11,656 nt of DNA, from positions 1 through 11,656 of the forward strand of contig JAFGPZ010000200.1 of assembly GCA_016935935.1 (NCBI GenBank), read 5' to 3'. Below the pieces are notes generated by a model. It ran no database searches. It was not told where the DNA came from and saw nothing but the letters and a program-made list of their open reading frames with translations. Position 1 is the first letter of the stretch; each line of letters starts with the position of its first letter. Source of the stretch: Deltaproteobacteria bacterium. GTDB taxonomy: Bacteria; Desulfobacterota; Syntrophia; Syntrophales; UBA2210. Below, one piece after another: positions 7,714 to 11,656 of the stretch. The translations under genes and the position numbers were made by a program.

Positions 7714-8307
7714 TTATATTTTAGCCGATTTCTCCCTATTGCATTTTTGACATAATAACTGAAGATTTCGTTCGGTATTACTACCACCCTTTGAAACTGG
7801 TATAATATGATCAAACTCCAAGTTCTTCTTACCACCACATTTAACACATTTACCTCCATCTCGCCGCCATACGATAAATCTCACCTCTTCAGGAATCGGT
7901 TCTCTTGATTGTTGAATGTCCATTGATTCAAGTCTTTCGAATAATTGAACTTCTTTTTGCAATTTTTTGAACTTCTTATCTTCTTTAAAATAATGTTCCT
8001 TTATTAATAATTTTTTTTCTTCCTCAGAATAGTTGTCAGCTATCTTGAAACTATAAAGATTATTCTTATATGAGAAAAATGAGAATATTTTAAACAATTC
8101 ACGTATCGATCTACTTCCTGTTTGTACTTTTATCTTTTTTATGGGTTGTGGCTCTTTTTGATTTTTTTGTTCAAATGTTATCCTATTGCCAAAATTTATT
8201 GTAACCACACAGGAATGATTATTTATGAATATCTCATAAATTGGTTGTCCGTGTATGGATAGATCGATGTTACGCTTTAAAAGTTTTACTCCCATCCAAT
8301 TCACCAT
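7714..8307 (-). CDS. HNH endonuclease
   Basis: A 197-aa protein. Residues 138-197 are an HNH nuclease domain: C154-x2-C157 and C186-x2-C189 make the zinc knuckles, D166-H167 in EFDHIIPVSKGG carries the metal/general-base histidine, and N181 (ERNLQLLC) and N190 (CQKCNREK) fill the remaining positions, giving an H-N-N type site. The N-terminal 130 residues are Lys-rich and very AT-rich at the DNA level; no known domain is recognised there, and it may read the DNA target or a partner. Genes of this type serve in restriction, phage DNA cutting or mobile introns. The start is ATG 8307, with ATG 8295 as an alternative; the ribosome site is weak for both. It has its own promoter-like sequence and inverted repeat upstream, and is separated from the hydrolase fusion gene by a terminator. 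Confidence 0.85.
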   Translation of the reverse strand: MVNWMGVKLLKRNIDLSIHGQPIYEIFINNHSCVVTINFGNRITFEQKNQKEPQPIKKIKVQTGSRSIRELFKIFSFFSYKNNLYSFKIADNYSEEEKKLLIKEHYFKEDKKFKKLQKEVQLFERLESMDIQQSREPIPEEVRFIVWRRDGGKCVKCGGKKNLEFDHIIPVSKGGSNTERNLQLLCQKCNREKSAKI

Positions 8308-8338
8308 TCATCCGCAAATTGATTTCATAACTTCCTTG

Positions 8339-8397
8339 TAACGAACAAAGCTTGAATTGGTCTGTTCGTTATAGATTACAAGAGTTAATCAACACAA
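8339..8397 (-). promoter_or_regulatory. Candidate promoter with overlapping 9-bp inverted repeat (operator) for the HNH gene
   Basis: Read on the minus strand, TTGTGT (8397-8392) and TATAAC (8373-8368) are separated by 18 nt and resemble a sigma-70 promoter (-10 matches 5 of 6, -35 only 3 of 6). A perfect inverted repeat, TAACGAACA (8339-8347) and TGTTCGTTA (8363-8371), spacer 15 nt, overlaps the -10 box and the expected start of transcription. That is where a repressor would bind; it could also fold as a leader hairpin. No regulator gene is visible next to it. Confidence 0.5.
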
Positions 8398-8421
8398 ACA
8401 GAGACTTTCTTGTCATCATAA

Positions 8422-8451
8422 AAACTAGTATGGTGCCCCCATATCTAGTTT
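8422..8451 (-). terminator. Intrinsic terminator of the DpdA-like/hydrolase operon
   Basis: AAACTAG plus TATGG (8422-8433) pair with CCATA plus CTAGTTT (8439-8451), with a single bulged base at 8444 and a 5-nt loop. On the minus strand the stem is followed by a T-run (TTTTTATG). It overlaps the TAA stop codon at 8450-8452, so it ends the operon sharply and makes the HNH gene a separate transcription unit. Confidence 0.8.
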
Positions 8452-10180
8452 AATCAGTCACTTCTCGTGAAACTTTTAATGTTGAAAATCCAATTCGGCT
8501 CTCAAATGCAACCTTGTCTGAGTTGTAAAAGTCTTTGTTTTCATAAAACACGTCGTGCTCTAAGGTTTTACATAGTGCAGGATTTCGAATAACATCTCGT
8601 AACCAAATACCTATATTTTCTAGGGAATAACGACCAGCAGTTGATTCAAAAACACGGTGATAAACTGACCATCTTGGGTAAATCATCGACCAATTTATCG
8701 TCTCTTGATAGGACAACTCGGAAAGAAGATCTATTACCTTACTTACGGGCCTCCCATTTTGTTCAATCCATTCAATGTAAGATATCAATACTGATGTCAT
8801 AAATTCTCTGTCTCGCCAATAGCTTTGAATGCTAAAACCAGTTTTTCTATCAACATCGGTAAGGTGACAGTCATAATTCTGAATGTATTCATCTGCTGTT
8901 GGCAATCCATAAAGGCCCGACATGATCAAAATATGAGGTCTTTTTTCAACTTTTAAGAAAGCCTTCCATTCATCTTCATTGGCTTGATAACACCTACCAT
9001 CACCATACCGCAAATAGGCAGGCAGAAACCTTTCTTCATTATTAACACCTCCAAAATCTGGACCCAAATACAAATCTTGATTTACCTTTCTTGATGCTCG
9101 GTTACCCTCTTGAAATTCTATGCCCTCAATACGTCCTTCCTGGATCATTGTTAATATTTTTAATCGTTTTTCCATTATTATATCGCCCACTCTTTTGTCA
9201 GCGACTTTCTCGGCAATACCGGGACTTCTGTCGTGTAAAATATTGTTTCTGTCTATTTTGTGCGCACTACACGAAATTAATATTACTTCTGTTCCTTCAA
9301 TTGGATGTTTCCGACGAATTTCATTGATATTAACAGCTGCCTCTTCTCGCCTTTGATTAGACAAACGTACTAATTCTATTTTCTTCCTTTGCGATTCGAG
9401 AGAATCAATATCTTCATTAACACACTTGGTTATTAGATTTGCTAAAGTAGAATTTATATCTATGTTATTTTTTACAGAAGAATGGGTTCCTTCGATAGCA
9501 CCTTCGTACGTATCTGTGTCTGTTAAATCACAAATTTCAGGTTCAGAGACGAACCTGTCTTTTGTCCCAACATATATGTGAAACTGTGGTACTGGAGCAT
9601 ACTCTCCTCGGTTTTTTTTGAAGGTGTGCGAGGCTTCCCTATATCTTTCAGACAAATCGTTGCTACCTATAGTTGGTCTTGCTAAAAAAGGGATTTTTTT
9701 GTTTAGGGATCTAAGTATCGGGATACGATTAAAAATCGCTGCTATCCGCGAACCAGAGAGTGGTGATGCTATGAGGAAACAGTGGCGTATTTTCTCCAAT
9801 AGAATCCAGTCCTCATTCTTATTGCTGTTCAGAAGTTTTATGCAAGCCCAACGGATAATCAGACCACCCATACTATGGGTAACAATATAAATATTCTGAT
9901 ATTTTGATACATGCGCTCTACACCAAGGAAGAAATTGATCTATTATCTTCTCTGGTTTTCTGAAATCAATAAGCCCAGTGTCATACCCAAATGATGCGAA
10001 GTCAAATTCCAAAAATATACGAAAACTTTTTAATACCTGAACCAAATGAGACAAAGAGCCTTGATAGTTTCCCAATATGCCATGAACGAAGAGTACGACA
10101 TTTCGAGGTGCATCGTCATTATAGGTTTCCAAATATGAGTGTTGGTCTATATCAATCTTTATTCGATTTTTGTCGTTCAT
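8450..10180 (-). CDS. Alpha/beta-hydrolase fused to YaaA/DUF6884-like domain
   Basis: A 576-aa two-domain protein. Residues about 25-240 are an alpha/beta-hydrolase of lipase/esterase type: LFVHGILGN (30-38) is the oxyanion-hole strand, THSMGG (101-106) the nucleophile elbow with S103, VGTKD brings D208 and EGTHSS brings H233, so the triad is complete. A charged helical linker (about 238-292) leads to a C-terminal domain starting at VILISCSAHK (299-308). This domain has LIMSGLYGL (418-426) and YIQNYDCHL (432-440), which fit the CS-x2-K / S-x-YGL / pYD pattern of the YaaA/DUF6884 superfamily. There is no signal peptide or membrane helix, so it is probably cytoplasmic. ATG 10180 overlaps the previous stop (ATGA, 10177-10180), with GGAG a few bases upstream, so translation is coupled to the DpdA-like gene. 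Codon use is AT-rich. The substrate of either half is unknown. The hydrolase call is firm; the C-terminal call is moderate. Confidence 0.78.
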   Translation of the reverse strand: MNDKNRIKIDIDQHSYLETYNDDAPRNVVLFVHGILGNYQGSLSHLVQVLKSFRIFLEFDFASFGYDTGLIDFRKPEKIIDQFLPWCRAHVSKYQNIYIVTHSMGGLIIRWACIKLLNSNKNEDWILLEKIRHCFLIASPLSGSRIAAIFNRIPILRSLNKKIPFLARPTIGSNDLSERYREASHTFKKNRGEYAPVPQFHIYVGTKDRFVSEPEICDLTDTDTYEGAIEGTHSSVKNNIDINSTLANLITKCVNEDIDSLESQRKKIELVRLSNQRREEAAVNINEIRRKHPIEGTEVILISCSAHKIDRNNILHDRSPGIAEKVADKRVGDIIMEKRLKILTMIQEGRIEGIEFQEGNRASRKVNQDLYLGPDFGGVNNEERFLPAYLRYGDGRCYQANEDEWKAFLKVEKRPHILIMSGLYGLPTADEYIQNYDCHLTDVDRKTGFSIQSYWRDREFMTSVLISYIEWIEQNGRPVSKVIDLLSELSYQETINWSMIYPRWSVYHRVFESTAGRYSLENIGIWLRDVIRNPALCKTLEHDVFYENKDFYNSDKVAFESRIGFSTLKVSREVTD

Positions 10181-10983
10181 GATGCAGCTCCCATATATTC
10201 CTGTTGATGCTTTTTTATTATTCGTGGAAAGGGCCGAGTTTTATCAATTCGCATTAGCATATCAGCCCGCCACAATAGTGCATAGTCTAGGCAATTATTG
10301 CACACTTTGTGTTTGCCAACGCACTGGGGCAGTTGTATCTGCCTCCGTCTCGCTATAAAAGACCACGCCATTGAGTCAGCCGATTTTATAAAAGGGTGTG
10401 TGTTGATTAGTCCGGAAATACTTAAGCCAAATGCATGAATTGATATCTCTTTTTGCTGCAGGGCAGAAAGCAGTTGTGGTAAAAGTTTTGAACTTTGACG
10501 ACCAGCTAATGAACCCACTCCTACAATTTTCTCATTTTTTAGGGAAATACCTTCGGCCTCATACATTCTGGCGTGAGCAAAATAGGAGCCAACATCCCAG
10601 CCCTGTAAAATTGGAATCCATTTGATTTGGGGAGCTATTTGAGTAAGATTGCAATAACTCTCAATTGTTTTCCGTTGGTGCTGTTCTATACTCATCCCCG
10701 TTTTTTTAAGCACTAACGGGGTACAAATCCAATCTTGTATGCTTGCCCACTCGAGATTTCCAATTTCTTCTGAAAAAATTTGAACCTTGTAAGCGTACTC
10801 TTCAGGTGTTGTTTTCCATTTTCCAAAGTTGTGAATTTCAGAAAACGCACCAGAATCCAAAGCCCATTTTCCTATTGCCTTTACATATCTCTTTCTCTTG
10901 CTCAGTTGTCTGTATGATACAAAAAGCGGGACAGATGTCTTTCCAAACCAATGCGTATGATGCGTTCCAAGGTAATACTTCAA
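10177..10983 (-). CDS. DpdA-like protein, tRNA-guanine transglycosylase superfamily
   Basis: A 268-aa protein with the sequence pattern of the deazapurine DNA-modification protein DpdA family (TGT-fold base exchangers). It begins MKYYLGTHHTHWF; WALDSGAF (40-47) corresponds to the TGT DSGGF base-binding motif. Q83-D84 lies in ASIQDWIC, followed by the family stretch KTGMSIEQHQRKTIE. PILQGW (124-129), VGVGSLAGRQ (154-163, the glycine-rich loop) and SADSMAWS (201-208, with D203 as candidate nucleophile) follow in order. C221-x6-C228-x2-C231 is a probable zinc site. It is much shorter than bacterial TGT (about 375 aa). DpdA proteins swap guanine in DNA for a 7-deazaguanine; TGT does so in tRNA. 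The start is TTG 10983, supported by GGAG 6 nt upstream. It is the first gene of a coupled pair. No preQ0 synthesis gene is nearby. Confidence 0.75.
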   Translation of the reverse strand: MKYYLGTHHTHWFGKTSVPLFVSYRQLSKRKRYVKAIGKWALDSGAFSEIHNFGKWKTTPEEYAYKVQIFSEEIGNLEWASIQDWICTPLVLKKTGMSIEQHQRKTIESYCNLTQIAPQIKWIPILQGWDVGSYFAHARMYEAEGISLKNEKIVGVGSLAGRQSSKLLPQLLSALQQKEISIHAFGLSISGLINTHPFIKSADSMAWSFIARRRQIQLPQCVGKHKVCNNCLDYALLWRADMLMRIDKTRPFPRIIKKHQQEYMGAAS

Positions 10984-11077
10984 ATTGATCTCCGTTCTAT
11001 AAATCCTTAGAAGTCATAGGGTTATGGAATATGGAAATCAGGTCTTGCGTTTTCCTATTTCAATTAAAATGAACCTT

Positions 11078-11123
11078 AAAAAAACAAAAGCCCCATCTCT
11101 CTTTATTAGAAATAGGGCTTTTG
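11078..11123 (-). terminator. Intrinsic terminator upstream of the DpdA-like operon
   Basis: CAAAAGCCC (11085-11093) and GGGCTTTTG (11115-11123) form a perfect 9-bp stem, with further partial pairing in the 21-nt loop. On the minus strand it is followed directly by seven T (11084-11078). It would stop minus-strand transcripts arriving from the right, and so shields the island operon, whose first codon is 95 bp further on. Confidence 0.8.
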
Positions 11124-11367
11124 ATGAGCAAACCATAATCCACCTTTTGCTATAGCCGTTCACAAGCAGAAAAAATCAAGATCAAGCTTTCACTTAGCTA
11201 ACTCTATGATGATGTATTGTCAAGAGATTTCACCATGAGACCTTCAATCGGTAATAATCGATTTTATTTTGGAATTGTTCTGAGCAGTAGTAGGTGAAGA
11301 GTAGTAGGATCGCTGCAGGAGTGTCCGAGAAATACTTTTGCTGCGCGTATAGCTTCTTGAAGTCAAT

Positions 11368-11546
11368 AAACCACACTTGACTGATTCATCGAAGATTTCT
11401 TTCCAAATGTTCGCTCGCTCCTATAACCAGCGGCTCGGTCTATCAGGGCCTTCTACTAAAACACAAAGGCCGGAATCCATGAAAGACTCCGACCTTTTCT
11501 ACTCAAGATACTTCGAGCGATCTTGTTTTAGACTGTCATGTCTTTT
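11368..11546 (-). repeat. Direct repeat copy 2: 3' end and downstream flank of the IPTL-CTERM gene
   Basis: Homologous to 6372-6550 at an offset of 4,996 bp, same orientation. CTTGACTGATT and AAATGTTC recur with nearly equal spacing, the terminator stem starts at the same relative base, and the stop codon and last coding codons coincide. The spacers have drifted, so the duplication is not recent, or it came by transfer from a diverged copy. Confidence 0.65.
11465..11497 (-). terminator. Intrinsic terminator of the IPTL-CTERM gene
   Basis: The arms at 11465-11477 and 11485-11497 pair over 13 bp with a 7-nt loop. As plus-strand RNA two positions are C-A mismatches, but as minus-strand RNA both become G-U pairs, so the structure is selected on the minus strand. 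GTGTTTTAG follows. It lies 30 bp past the stop codon. Confidence 0.8.
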
Positions 11547-11656
11547 CTTCTCCCCATAAACACAACCGCTGCCCCTGCCATCAGCAATGCGAAGATGATC
11601 ATGCCCCATTCTGAAAGTGTGGGTATCGCTGCTGGGCTGACTGCGGTCCATTGGGC
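11528..11656 (-). CDS. IPTL-CTERM sorting domain protein, C-terminal 42 residues only (partial)
   Basis: This is the end of a minus-strand gene whose start lies beyond the window. The visible 42 residues carry the tripartite signal of IPTL-CTERM surface proteins: IPTLSEWG, a hydrophobic helix (MIIFALLMAGAAVVFM) and a basic tail (GRRKDMTV). The frame is complete to the window edge. These signals are thought to be processed by exosortase-type enzymes in the inner membrane. Nothing can be said of the protein body. The basic tail ending in MTV, its stop codon and its terminator resemble those of the PEP-CTERM gene at 6532, although the recognition motif differs. Confidence 0.85.
   Translation of the reverse strand, partial: AQWTAVSPAAIPTLSEWGMIIFALLMAGAAVVFMGRRKDMTV

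Larger units (their letters stand above)
10984..11527. other. 544-bp gene-free region between the DpdA-like gene and the IPTL-CTERM gene
   Basis: It holds a strong minus-strand terminator (11078-11123), one arm of the direct repeat (11368-11546) and the CTERM-gene terminator (11465-11497). A start-less minus-strand open stretch of about 51 codons (11230-11385) has a plausible amino-acid mix but no ATG and no family I recognise. The DpdA-operon promoter should be in 10984-11077, but no convincing -35/-10 pair was found. Confidence 0.55.

Noticed and set aside
7714..10983. Group I/II intron or IS element as the carrier of the HNH gene
   Set aside because: No intron core, terminal inverted repeats, reverse transcriptase or transposase is visible, and no interrupted host gene flanks the HNH gene.
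11377..11559. 60-aa plus-strand ORF opposite the CTERM terminator
   Set aside because: It has a TTG start with no ribosome site, runs antisense through the terminator and the end of the CTERM gene, and the residues are not family-like.
1..11656. CRISPR array or tandem repeats
   Set aside because: No regularly spaced short repeats were found anywhere in the window; the only long repeat pair is the single direct repeat described.

Overview
The window suggests a Gram-negative, probably anaerobic bacterium of the Desulfobacterota (deltaproteobacterial) type. This is inferred from an Lnt-like membrane acyltransferase, a lipobox lipoprotein, two exported proteins with C-terminal CTERM sorting signals, an Isf-type iron-sulfur flavoprotein, a radical SAM protein and a 4-hydroxybutyrate-type CoA-transferase. 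No rRNA, tRNA or CRISPR was seen, so the taxonomic guess is soft.

Layout. (a) 161-6287, plus strand, GC-rich: Lnt-like CN-hydrolase membrane protein; methyltransferase/radical SAM fusion; TIGR04076-type Cys protein; Isf-like flavoprotein; transglutaminase-like lipoprotein; CoA-transferase. Each start has a clear Shine-Dalgarno. Only the TIGR04076 and flavoprotein genes (26 bp apart) are tightly linked; the other gaps are 57 to 234 bp. (b) 6372-7206: terminator and PEP-CTERM protein gene, minus strand. (c) 7207-11123, AT-rich and clearly different in composition (line 8041-8100 is 18% GC, line 5581-5640 is 60% GC): a minus-strand accessory island. Read in transcription order it holds a DpdA-like (TGT superfamily) protein, an alpha/beta-hydrolase fused to a YaaA/DUF6884-like domain (4-bp ATGA overlap with the previous gene), a hairpin terminator, then an HNH endonuclease with its own promoter-like sequence and a perfect inverted repeat. 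(d) 11368-11656: terminator and the 3' end of an IPTL-CTERM protein gene, minus strand, cut by the window edge.

The most interesting part is the island. A base-exchanging transglycosylase homologue is translationally coupled to a lipase-fold/YaaA-like fusion, with an HNH nuclease next door. This resembles a compact DNA-modification or defence cassette, though no 7-deazaguanine synthesis gene is present here, so that function is inference.

The island and the PEP-CTERM gene lie between two homologous direct repeats. The last codons, stop, terminator and downstream flank of the two CTERM genes match at a constant offset of 4,996 bp, which hints at duplication or recombination at the site where the island now sits.
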